The notes beneath the pieces are model-generated. The model saw only the letters and a list, made by a program, of their open reading frames with translations, ran no database searches and was not told where the DNA came from. Made by a program: the position numbers and the translations under genes. DNA of 22,798 bases, from contig CALALS010000001.1 of NCBI GenBank assembly GCA_937925525.1, forward strand, positions 1 to 22,798, in the 5' to 3' direction. This DNA comes from an uncultured Flavobacteriales bacterium. GTDB taxonomy: Bacteria; Bacteroidota; Bacteroidia; Flavobacteriales_E; Vicingaceae. Below, one piece after another: positions 15,579-21,903 of the stretch. Position 1 is the stretch's first letter; each line of letters starts with the position of its first letter.

Positions 15579-16958
15579 TTAAATAGGTGTTGTAAAGTGA
15601 ATAAATATGCCTGTTTGTGCAAAGTTATTAAAACCAAACTCTAATCTTAATATTCTGTCATAATATGTTACAAAATCTAATGAAATGCCTGAACCATTTA
15701 AAAAAGTATTTGCTTTTGGGTTGTTGGTAAAAAAGTTGTCATTAAGAAAACCTGTATCATTATAGATGCCAAGATAAAGTGCATAAGGTATTTTCTTAAA
15801 CTTTTCAAAAGGTATATAATCAACGATTACTTCACTTTGAGGTAGAAGCGCATATCTAATTTGATTTCTAAATATCGTAAACTGCTGCCCATCAATTATA
15901 TAATATTCAAATCCTCTTACGTAGTCATTATATCCTAAGCCTTCTTGCAAGAAATAAGGTTGTTTAACATCCTTTGATAGTTTCATCTCAAGCGATGTTG
16001 AGTAATAAGTATTTTCTGAAAGCTGAAAGAACTTTCTTAACCACAACTTTGAAAAAAACATATTTATATCACTGTCAATAACTCCCAAACCAATTTTGTT
16101 TACAGAAAAACTTACATAATGTCCTTTTAGAGGGTAATTTAGGTAGTCTGTTTTGTTGTGTACAAATCTGTAACCTATGCTAAGAAAGGATGATTTAGTT
16201 TCTTTATTGCTTATATAGTTTTCATTTACTATTGCTAAAGTATCTTCAATAGAAATACCTGTATGGCTGATATTAAAATAATGTGTGTTGTAAAGTTTTT
16301 TTCTGTATTGAACTCTAAAGCTTGAAAAATACTTTTCTTGAATTTTTTCATCAGGAAGCTTTAGAAAAAGCCTTTTGTTATCATAGGTGCCGTAAATAGC
16401 TTCTTTTTTATTGTTATATAATGACGTAATGCTAAACCCAATTTGCTTTTTTTTATCTATATAAGGTAAACTATATAAAAAGCCAAATTCAGAGCTGTAC
16501 CCGGTTTGAAAAATTAATCTTAGTGGATCGTTTCTCCCGGTTAAGTTTTCCAGTGCGATATAAGCTCCATAACTAGCCCTGTTTAGGTCTTTCGTTTCCC
16601 ACCATGTGTTAAAATTTGGCTCTGCTACAGTGAATATCGGAACAGGAAAAACATACCATCTTTCCTCTAAAATTAAAACTACTTCTATTTTTTCGTTATC
16701 TACTTTAACCGTGTTTATTGTAATAAAGTTGAAAAGAAAAGTATTGGTTAAATTAAATTTTGATTGCTCAAGGTTCTTTATTAAAGTTGACTTTGGAAGA
16801 GTGTCGTTTACCTTAAAAGTTAACTCCCTTAAAATGATAAAATCTTTGGTTTTTTTGTTGCCAATAATTTTTATGTCACTAATCACTACTAAAGAAGAGT
16901 CTTGTCCGCTAATTAATAATGATGAAAAAAGGAATGTAAGTAATAGGAAACTCTTCAT
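15579..16958 (-). CDS. Small Omp85-superfamily protein with a single POTRA domain
   Basis: A 459-residue outer-membrane protein. A signal peptide (about 1-18, LLISGQ) precedes one POTRA-like domain (about 23-100: ISDIKIIGNKKTKDFIILREL ending VVLILEERW). The rest is a predicted barrel. Omp85 hallmarks are the loop-6 lid motif DYVRGFEYYIIDGQ (VRGF at 347-350), NYPLKGHYVSFSV (about 274-286) and IYNDTGFLND (about 399-407). At this size it is much smaller than the five-POTRA BamA in the same window. It could insert or translocate a special substrate, but none is evident. The C-terminus ends FIHFTTPI. It lies six bases after the CBS gene and one base before nadK. The superfamily call is firm; the subfamily is not. 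Confidence 0.82.
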   Translation of the reverse strand: MKSFLLLTFLFSSLLISGQDSSLVVISDIKIIGNKKTKDFIILRELTFKVNDTLPKSTLIKNLEQSKFNLTNTFLFNFITINTVKVDNEKIEVVLILEERWYVFPVPIFTVAEPNFNTWWETKDLNRASYGAYIALENLTGRNDPLRLIFQTGYSSEFGFLYSLPYIDKKKQIGFSITSLYNNKKEAIYGTYDNKRLFLKLPDEKIQEKYFSSFRVQYRKKLYNTHYFNISHTGISIEDTLAIVNENYISNKETKSSFLSIGYRFVHNKTDYLNYPLKGHYVSFSVNKIGLGVIDSDINMFFSKLWLRKFFQLSENTYYSTSLEMKLSKDVKQPYFLQEGLGYNDYVRGFEYYIIDGQQFTIFRNQIRYALLPQSEVIVDYIPFEKFKKIPYALYLGIYNDTGFLNDNFFTNNPKANTFLNGSGISLDFVTYYDRILRLEFGFNNFAQTGIFIHFTTPI

Positions 16959-16964
16959 CAGAGT

Positions 16965-17627
16965 TTAAGTGTTTAGATATCTCATAAACTCATCATATCT
17001 ATCTTTCATGTCACTAAAATATTCTTGAGCATTATAAGAACCGGTAATGTTATAGTTGTATCTGTTAAAAGTCTGAATTATATCAGATATTTCTTGTTTA
17101 CTTATTTTAAGAGTAACTTCTAATTTAGTAGAATTAGAATGAGAGGTTACATACGAGCTTAAAATTTTAGCATCATTTGATTCCACTATTCTAGCTATTT
17201 CGGCAAGCGAATAATCATTTAAATTTAATTCTAGAGTGATAATACTTCCTGGATTTTCAAAAGCAGCAATTTTAGAAAGTTTATCTACAAGAACGGGAAG
17301 AGATACAACACCAAGATACTTTTTGTTTTGGTCTAAAACTGCTATTGCTGTTAAGTTATTTGCTGAAATTAAATTTACTACTTCAAAAGCATGTTGAGAG
17401 TTGATAGCAAAGCTTGGGTCTAACTCTAAATCGCATTCGCCAATCTTTTTTGAAGAGTCATCAATATCTAACAAGTCTCCTTCATTTATAATTCCAATAA
17501 ATTTTCCCTTGTCAACAACTGCCATGTGAGACACTTTAAAATCATCCATCCAAGAAAGGACAGTGTTAACAGTGTTTGTAAGTTTTACAGCCGGAATTTC
17601 ATTAGCAATTACGTCAGATGCAATCAT
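16965..17627 (-). CDS. CBS-pair protein with C-terminal ACT-like domain
   Basis: The ATG at 17627 gives 220 residues. Upstream in-frame codons are rejected because they would run into the promoter region. Two CBS repeats are visible: MIASDVIANEIPAVKL through SHMAVVDKGKFIGIINEGDLLD (about 1-55) and PSFAINSQHAFEVVNLISANNLTAIAVLDQNKKYLGVVS split across about 71-110. Residues about 126-195 (SIITLELNLNDYSLAEIARI and following) look like an ACT domain, an AcuB-like architecture. CBS pairs commonly bind adenine nucleotides, so this could be a cytosolic energy or nucleotide sensor. No catalytic domain is fused. It heads the transcript containing the Omp85-like gene and nadK. Confidence 0.83.
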   Translation of the reverse strand: MIASDVIANEIPAVKLTNTVNTVLSWMDDFKVSHMAVVDKGKFIGIINEGDLLDIDDSSKKIGECDLELDPSFAINSQHAFEVVNLISANNLTAIAVLDQNKKYLGVVSLPVLVDKLSKIAAFENPGSIITLELNLNDYSLAEIARIVESNDAKILSSYVTSHSNSTKLEVTLKISKQEISDIIQTFNRYNYNITGSYNAQEYFSDMKDRYDEFMRYLNT

Positions 17628-17644
17628 AAATATTTGATAAAATG

Positions 17645-17652
17645 TAACTTTG
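17645..17652 (+). promoter_or_regulatory. -7 promoter box for the pdxJ operon
   Basis: TAACTTTG is an exact TAnnTTTG match. A start near 17656 leaves a leader of about 21 bases to the pdxJ ATG at 17677. No TTG is found 17-23 bases upstream, so the -33 region is weak. It abuts the opposite-strand box at 17654-17661. Confidence 0.5.
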
Positions 17653-17653
17653 G

Positions 17654-17661
17654 CAAATGTA
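17654..17661 (-). promoter_or_regulatory. -7 promoter box for the CBS-Omp85-nadK operon
   Basis: The minus strand reads TACATTTG (17661-17654), an exact TAnnTTTG match. A start near 17650 leaves about 22 bases of leader to the CBS ATG at 17627. No clear -33 element is seen. One base separates it from the plus-strand box, so the two promoters overlap physically. Confidence 0.5.
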
Positions 17662-17676
17662 CTATCTATTTTTATA

Positions 17677-18387
17677 ATGGTAAGATTAAGTGTAAATATT
17701 AACAAAGTAGCTACTTTGCGTAACGCTAGAGGAGGAAATGTTCCAAATGTAATTCAGGTAGCCAAAGATTGTGAAGCTTTTGGTGCAGAGGGAATTACTG
17801 TTCATCCAAGACCGGACGAACGACATATTAGGTATGATGATGTTCGCAAGCTATCTGAAGTGGTTACAACTGAGTTTAACATTGAAGGCTATCCAAACAA
17901 ATCTTTTATAGACTTAGTTAAAGAGGTTAAACCGCATCAAGTTACATTGGTTCCTGATGCTCCCGATGTGTTAACATCAAATGCCGGGTGGGATACTATT
18001 AAAAACGAAGCTTTTTTAAAGGAAGTAATAACTGATTTAAAAAATCAAAGTATTAGAGTGTCGCTTTTTATGGATACCGAATTAACTTTTATAGAAGGAG
18101 CCGCCAAAATTGGTGCCGATAGAATAGAATTATATACCGAACACTACGCATCTAATTACAATCACAAAGAAGAGATAATTCTTCCATATCAGAAGTCTGC
18201 AAAGTTGGCCAATGAACTTGATTTGAGCGTAAATGCCGGACACGATTTAAGTTTAGAAAACCTTAGGTATTTTAAACAACAAATACCTGAATTAATGGAG
18301 GTATCAATTGGACATGCCTTAATTTCAGATGCGTTATATTTTGGGTTGGAAAATACTATTCAAATGTATTTAAGAGAATTGAAGTAA
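17677..18387 (+). CDS. pdxJ: Pyridoxine 5'-phosphate synthase
   Basis: PdxJ condenses 1-deoxyxylulose 5-phosphate with 3-amino-1-hydroxyacetone phosphate to make pyridoxine 5'-phosphate in the DXP-dependent vitamin B6 route. It is a cytosolic TIM-barrel enzyme. The ATG at 17677 gives 236 residues, beginning with the family start MVRLSVNINKVATLRNARGG. A TTG at 17650 lies in the promoter box and is not used. Key residues are N7/N9 and R15/R18 near the start, TVHPRPDERHIR (H43, R45, H50), FNIEGYP (catalytic E70), RIELYTEHYA and VNAGHDLS (H189). The stop overlaps the next ATG by one base (TAATG). Confidence 0.96.
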   Translation: MVRLSVNINKVATLRNARGGNVPNVIQVAKDCEAFGAEGITVHPRPDERHIRYDDVRKLSEVVTTEFNIEGYPNKSFIDLVKEVKPHQVTLVPDAPDVLTSNAGWDTIKNEAFLKEVITDLKNQSIRVSLFMDTELTFIEGAAKIGADRIELYTEHYASNYNHKEEIILPYQKSAKLANELDLSVNAGHDLSLENLRYFKQQIPELMEVSIGHALISDALYFGLENTIQMYLRELK

Positions 18388-19148
18388 TGATGGAATTAAA
18401 TTTTAAAAAACTGGGAGAGGGGCAACCGTTAATTATATTACATGGGTTGTTCGGTTCGCTAGATAATTGGATGACTTTGGCTAAAAAATTTGCTGAGGAT
18501 TTTGAAGTGTATCTTGTTGATGCCAGAAATCATGGACAGTCTCCACATACAGATGACTTTGGCTATGATGTAATGGCTCAAGATTTAAAGGAGTTTATTA
18601 GTCAGCATAATATTTCAGACCCTATTGTACTCGGCCATTCAATGGGAGGAAAAACAGCAATGCTTTTTGCTCTTCAAAACGCTGAGATGCTTCAAAAATT
18701 AATTGTAGTTGATATTGCTCCAAAAAAATACCCTATTCATCATCGTGAAATTTTAAATGCTTTATTGTCTTTAGATTTTTCTCAAATAAAAACCAGAGGA
18801 GAAGCTGATGATGAACTTGCCAAAATGATTGACAACTTTGCTGTGCGTCAATTTTTATTAAAAAATCTTTATTGGAAGGAAAAAGATAAGCTTGCGTTTA
18901 GGTTTAATTTAGATGTGCTAAATAGAGATATTGAAAAAATAGTTCAAAATTTTGATGCAAATAATAGTTTTGAAAAGCCTACCATGTTTATCAGGGGTCT
19001 TAAATCAGAATATATTTTAGACTCTGATTTCGATGCTATCAATAATTATTTTCCGAATAACAAAATGGTGAGTTTGAATTGTGGTCACTGGATTCATGCT
19101 GAGAAGCCCGAAGAGTTTTATACTAACGTAATTAACTTTATTAAATGA
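18387..19148 (+). CDS. Alpha/beta-fold hydrolase (YbfF-like esterase)
   Basis: A 253-residue cytosolic alpha/beta hydrolase without a signal peptide. The oxyanion-region LHGLFGSLDNW (18-28), the NHGQSPHTD segment (48-56), the nucleophile elbow LGHSMGGKT (S85), VVDIAP (D109, candidate acid) and CGHWIHAEKPEEF (H234) complete a plausible triad arranged as in the YbfF esterase group. The substrate cannot be read from sequence; small acyl esters or thioesters are typical. Two adjacent ATG codons (18387 and 18390) could both serve as starts. The first overlaps the pdxJ stop, indicating translational coupling, but no link to vitamin B6 chemistry is evident. Confidence 0.9.
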   Translation: MMELNFKKLGEGQPLIILHGLFGSLDNWMTLAKKFAEDFEVYLVDARNHGQSPHTDDFGYDVMAQDLKEFISQHNISDPIVLGHSMGGKTAMLFALQNAEMLQKLIVVDIAPKKYPIHHREILNALLSLDFSQIKTRGEADDELAKMIDNFAVRQFLLKNLYWKEKDKLAFRFNLDVLNRDIEKIVQNFDANNSFEKPTMFIRGLKSEYILDSDFDAINNYFPNNKMVSLNCGHWIHAEKPEEFYTNVINFIK

Positions 19149-19708
19149 GAGTAGTAAGTGGTATTTTAATTTGTATTTGCTTTTTATTTATAGGATGCAA
19201 CTCTAAAACATCTTCCAAAGTAAAGACTGATAAACAGGCTGAAAAGCTTGAGCAAAGAACCAATGAGGATGCAATACAGCAAAGCGTAACTAATCAAAAT
19301 AAGCAAACAACACAGGCATCGCAAAGTCAGACAATAGAAAATTCAGCACAAACTAATTATATTGACAAATCTAAATTTATAGGAAAGTGGGAAGTAATTA
19401 CCATGACCATTCATTATACAGATAATTCCAATGCTGACACAACATTTATTCCGCCCAAGCTAATGCAATATCAGTTTATGAAGAATGAAGTATGTATTAT
19501 TACTGTTGCCGAAACAAGAAGTTCAACACCACAAAACACTACAAAATATTACAAATATTTTAGTGATAATACGTTTGATTTTTTTGACGTTCTTCAAACA
19601 AGTGATGGTACCGGTAGCTATGAAATTTTTGAGTTAAATGATACCAGTATGATTTTTAGAGTTTGCTTCGGAGCTCGCTGTTACATTTATGACTTAAAGA
19701 GAATTTAG
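19145..19708 (+). CDS. Lipoprotein with lipocalin-like domain
   Basis: A 187-residue lipoprotein with signal MRVVSGILICICFLFIGC, lipidated at C18. A low-complexity Gln/Thr/Asn-rich linker (about 20-70) leads to a compact domain (about 77-187) opening FIGKWEVITMTIHY and ending RVCFGARCYIYDLKRI. The opening GKWE and the strand pattern resemble lipocalin-like domains common in Bacteroidota lipoproteins, a tentative call. The two cysteines near the end could form a disulphide. The ATG lies within the hydrolase stop (ATGA, 4-base overlap), making it third in the pdxJ operon. Its stop codon TAG overlaps the stop of the convergent gene. Function is unknown. Confidence 0.75.
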   Translation: MRVVSGILICICFLFIGCNSKTSSKVKTDKQAEKLEQRTNEDAIQQSVTNQNKQTTQASQSQTIENSAQTNYIDKSKFIGKWEVITMTIHYTDNSNADTTFIPPKLMQYQFMKNEVCIITVAETRSSTPQNTTKYYKYFSDNTFDFFDVLQTSDGTGSYEIFELNDTSMIFRVCFGARCYIYDLKRI

Positions 19709-20196
19709 TTGGGTTTGATTAAGATAGGAGTTTCTACAATATTACTCTCATGTAATTCTCTGTCAACTAGTTGAATGCTGTATTTAAATGAATCTAAAGC
19801 ATTGGTAGCATAGAAAGAAGGGCTTAAGACTACAGAAATATCACCCTCAAGTGCTTTATTTTTACTTTCTTGAGTGATGTAAGGAACTCTGTAGTAGAAA
19901 GGAACAAATAAACTTCGTTGAACAAAAGTACCGCCTTCTTGCTCAAAATATTCTAAATATAAATTATAATGTGTCTTTTTATCAGAAGAAAAATTGCCGG
20001 TGGTATCGCTATCTCTTAGTCCGATATCACCATCACCATCAGTAAAAGAAATAGTAATGGTAGCGGAGTCACCTGTAACAATAAAATCTTTAAATGTAAT
20101 GGCAGGTTCTATAGGAAATTCGGGTGGTTTTCTGCAAGAGATAAAAATCACCGATGTAGTAAATAGAATTAAAGCTATTTTTGAAAACTGGTTCAC
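19705..20196 (-). CDS. Hypothetical lipoprotein with DGDGDIG motif
   Basis: A 163-residue lipoprotein read from GTG at 20196, with signal MNQFSKIALILFTTSVIFISC lipidated at C21 (shown here in two parts: MNQFSKIALIL and FTTSVIFISC). The mature part is a single beta-rich domain containing ITFKDFIVTGDSATIT followed by ISFTDGDGDIGLRDSD. This acidic Asp/Gly loop recurs in uncharacterised Bacteroidota lipoproteins and could bind calcium, as inference. It ends LHESNIVETPILIKPN. There is no ATG near the start. A promoter -7 box ends five bases upstream of the GTG, implying a leaderless transcript. The 3' end overlaps the plus-strand lipoprotein gene by four bases. Function is unknown. Confidence 0.75.
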   Translation of the reverse strand: MNQFSKIALILFTTSVIFISCRKPPEFPIEPAITFKDFIVTGDSATITISFTDGDGDIGLRDSDTTGNFSSDKKTHYNLYLEYFEQEGGTFVQRSLFVPFYYRVPYITQESKNKALEGDISVVLSPSFYATNALDSFKYSIQLVDRELHESNIVETPILIKPN

Positions 20197-20200
20197 TAAG

Positions 20201-20208
20201 CAAAAGTA
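20201..20208 (-). promoter_or_regulatory. -7 promoter box at the GTG start of the DGDGDIG lipoprotein
   Basis: The minus strand reads TACTTTTG (20208-20201), an exact TAnnTTTG match. Expected transcription start is at 20197 or 20196, at or next to the GTG. This supports both the GTG start and a leaderless mRNA. No clear -33 TTG was found. Confidence 0.5.
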
Positions 20209-20237
20209 ATTAAAAATTTAAAAAGCCTAACGTTCAA

Positions 20238-20245
20238 TAACTTTG
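20238..20245 (+). promoter_or_regulatory. -7 promoter box overlapping the nominal TTG start of the LuxE-like gene
   Basis: TAACTTTG is an exact TAnnTTTG match, and its last three bases are the only conventional in-frame start codon (TTG, 20243-20245). Expected transcription start is near 20249, after that codon. No -33 TTG is present at the usual spacing. Confidence 0.45.
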
Positions 20246-21232
20246 GATATTTCAAAACTGGAAAATAAAATATTTGATATTCAGTCCGACTCTGATTTTA
20301 ATGCTTTGTCATTGCAAGTTTTTAATTTTCAGTATAATAATGTTAAAGTATATAAGGAGTTTTGTGATTTATTGAAAAGGAATCCTGAAAATGTAGAGTC
20401 ATATCTAGACATTCCATGTTTACCCATAAACTTTTTTAAGACGAATAAAATTATAGCTGATAACTATACTCCTGAAATAATTTTTGAGTCTAGCGGAACT
20501 ACCGGAAGTGAGTTAAGTAGGCATTATTTGGCTAAAAAAGAGTTATATAACAAGAGCTTTTTAAACTGTTTTCGGCAATTCTATGGTGAGCCAAGTGAGT
20601 ATTGTATTGTTGGATTACTTCCATCTTACATTGAAAGAGGAAACTCGTCTTTAGTGTATATGGTAAATGAGTTGATTAAACTATCACAGAATGAAAATAG
20701 TGGATTTCACCTTAATAATTACAGTGAACTATTTGAGTTACTTGTTGAAAACGAAAATAACAAGCAAAAAACATTAGTTTTTGGGGTATCTTATGCTTTA
20801 TTGGATATGGCAGAAAATTATCCTACTAATTTGTCTTATACAACTATTATTGAAACCGGAGGCATGAAAGGGAAAAGAAAGGAGTTAATTAGGGAAGAAT
20901 TACATGAAATTTTAAAAAATGCATTTGGTGTTTCTCAAATTCATTCTGAGTATGGAATGACAGAGCTTTTGAGTCAAGCATATCTTACAAATGCAGAAAT
21001 ATTTCAATCACCAAACTGGATGAAAGTACTTATTAGAGAAGTGGAATCTCCTTTAGTGCTTTTAGGAAAAGAAAAAGTTGGCGGAATAAATATAATAGAC
21101 TTGGCAAATCTTTACTCTTGCTCGTTTATAGCGACACAAGACTTAGGTAAAAAGCATACTGACAATACTTTTGAGGTTTTGGGCAGATTTGACAATAGTG
21201 ATATAAGAGGTTGCAATTTGCTAGTTAGTTAA
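20243..21232 (+). CDS. LuxE/acyl-protein synthetase-like adenylating enzyme
   Basis: About 329 residues from the nominal TTG at 20243. The protein resembles the LuxE acyl-protein synthetase family, part of the ANL adenylating superfamily that activates carboxylic acids with ATP. Motifs: IIFESSGTTGSELSRH (phosphate-binding SSGTTG at 83-88), TTIIETGGMKGKRKEL (ETGGMKGKR at 204-212), IHSEYGMTELLSQAY (about 234-247), FIATQDLGKK and a terminal GRFDNSDIRGCNLLV. It lacks the long C-terminal domain of full CoA ligases. No luxC or luxD-like partner is nearby, so it is unlikely to serve luminescence; the acyl substrate is unknown. The start is uncertain: an in-frame stop at 20228-20230 excludes longer forms, and the TTG sits inside a promoter box. 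Confidence 0.8.
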   Translation: MDISKLENKIFDIQSDSDFNALSLQVFNFQYNNVKVYKEFCDLLKRNPENVESYLDIPCLPINFFKTNKIIADNYTPEIIFESSGTTGSELSRHYLAKKELYNKSFLNCFRQFYGEPSEYCIVGLLPSYIERGNSSLVYMVNELIKLSQNENSGFHLNNYSELFELLVENENNKQKTLVFGVSYALLDMAENYPTNLSYTTIIETGGMKGKRKELIREELHEILKNAFGVSQIHSEYGMTELLSQAYLTNAEIFQSPNWMKVLIREVESPLVLLGKEKVGGINIIDLANLYSCSFIATQDLGKKHTDNTFEVLGRFDNSDIRGCNLLVS

Positions 21233-21251
21233 TAAAAATGTATTATTTTTG
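21217..21251 (+). promoter_or_regulatory. Promoter for the 179-residue lipoprotein gene
   Basis: TTTG (21217-21220) is followed after 23 bases by TATTTTTG (21244-21251), matching the Bacteroidota -33 / -7 pattern at the upper end of the spacing range. The predicted start near 21255 gives a leader of about 38 bases to ATG 21293. The upstream part lies in the 3' end of the LuxE-like gene. The leader contains a small inverted repeat, TTTTGAT (21259-21265) and ATCAAAA (21269-21275). Confidence 0.55.
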
Positions 21252-21292
21252 GCTCGCTTTTTGATAAAATCAAAACACTAAAACCATAAAAA

Positions 21293-21832
21293 ATGAAAAG
21301 AATTAAGTTTTTACCATTATTTATAATAACAGTAATTGCATTATCATCATGTTCAAGGGCAGTAGTTTTTAATGATAAAGTTAAAGATGAGTATAATCTG
21401 TCTCCTAACGAAATTAAAGGATTACAGTTTTATACCTCTCATGATATTATGCTAGAAAGAAGAGAAGATGAGAAAAAAGAAAAAGGAACTTCTAGCTCGG
21501 GTACGTTAGTAATTTCTGAAAAAAGCAGCTCGGAAACAGTTTTAATAGAAAAAGGAACAAAAGGAGTTTGTGTAAAGGTATTTGATGATAATAAAATTGC
21601 GGTAGCCTTTGAGGCAGATGATAACAAGTATCTTGTTTTTGGCGACCCTAACAGAATTGGAAGATATTCTCTTTTTGCTGCTGAATGGAAAAACGGGAAA
21701 GGTATTTTAGAATATGGAGGTCAAAACTACTATGCTATGCCCGGAAGTGGTAATTGTTATTTAAAAATCAAGATGAAAAGAATTAAAAAGTACAAAAAAT
21801 CAGTTAGTAAAGTTAAAGGAAGAACAGTTTAA
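21293..21832 (+). CDS. Hypothetical lipoprotein
   Basis: A 179-residue lipoprotein with signal MKRIKFLPLFIITVIALSSC, lipidated at C20. A charged linker (residues about 55-70, rich in Glu/Lys) is followed by Ser-rich sequence and a beta-rich domain with KGVCVKVFDDNKIAVAFE, KYLVFGDPNRIGRYSLFA and ILEYGGQNYYAMPG. The last 25 residues are strongly basic (KMKRIKKYKKSVSKVKGRTV). No named family is recognised. It is a single-gene unit, with its own promoter match upstream and an intrinsic terminator 24 bases after the stop. Both cysteines after the lipobox (C92 and C154 region) could pair. Envelope location is well supported; function is not. Confidence 0.75.
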   Translation: MKRIKFLPLFIITVIALSSCSRAVVFNDKVKDEYNLSPNEIKGLQFYTSHDIMLERREDEKKEKGTSSSGTLVISEKSSSETVLIEKGTKGVCVKVFDDNKIAVAFEADDNKYLVFGDPNRIGRYSLFAAEWKNGKGILEYGGQNYYAMPGSGNCYLKIKMKRIKKYKKSVSKVKGRTV

Positions 21833-21856
21833 TTCTTTAAAATATTTTTACGAAAG

Positions 21857-21886
21857 CCCATTGCTCAAAAAGCAGTGGGTTTTTTT
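21857..21886 (+). terminator. Intrinsic terminator after the 179-residue lipoprotein gene
   Basis: CCCATTGCT (21857-21865) and AGCAGTGGG (21871-21879) form a 9-bp stem with one U-G wobble around the loop CAAAA. Seven T residues follow (21880-21886). The wobble pairs only in plus-strand RNA, which supports plus-strand termination. Confidence 0.9.
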
Positions 21887-21887
21887 G

Positions 21888-21895
21888 TAACTTTG
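21888..21895 (+). promoter_or_regulatory. -7 promoter box for the multicopper-oxidase-like gene
   Basis: TAACTTTG is an exact TAnnTTTG match one base after the terminator T-tract. A start near 21899 leaves about five bases before the ATG at 21904. The nearest upstream TTG (21861-21863, in the terminator stem) is 24 bases away, slightly too far. Confidence 0.5.
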
Positions 21896-21903
21896 GGTTT
21901 GCT

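Noticed and set aside
16606..16968. Plus-strand open frame opposite the Omp85-like gene
   Set aside because: Mirror of the POTRA coding region.
21439..21627. Minus-strand open frame inside the 179-residue lipoprotein gene
   Set aside because: Ser-rich shadow of the coding strand.
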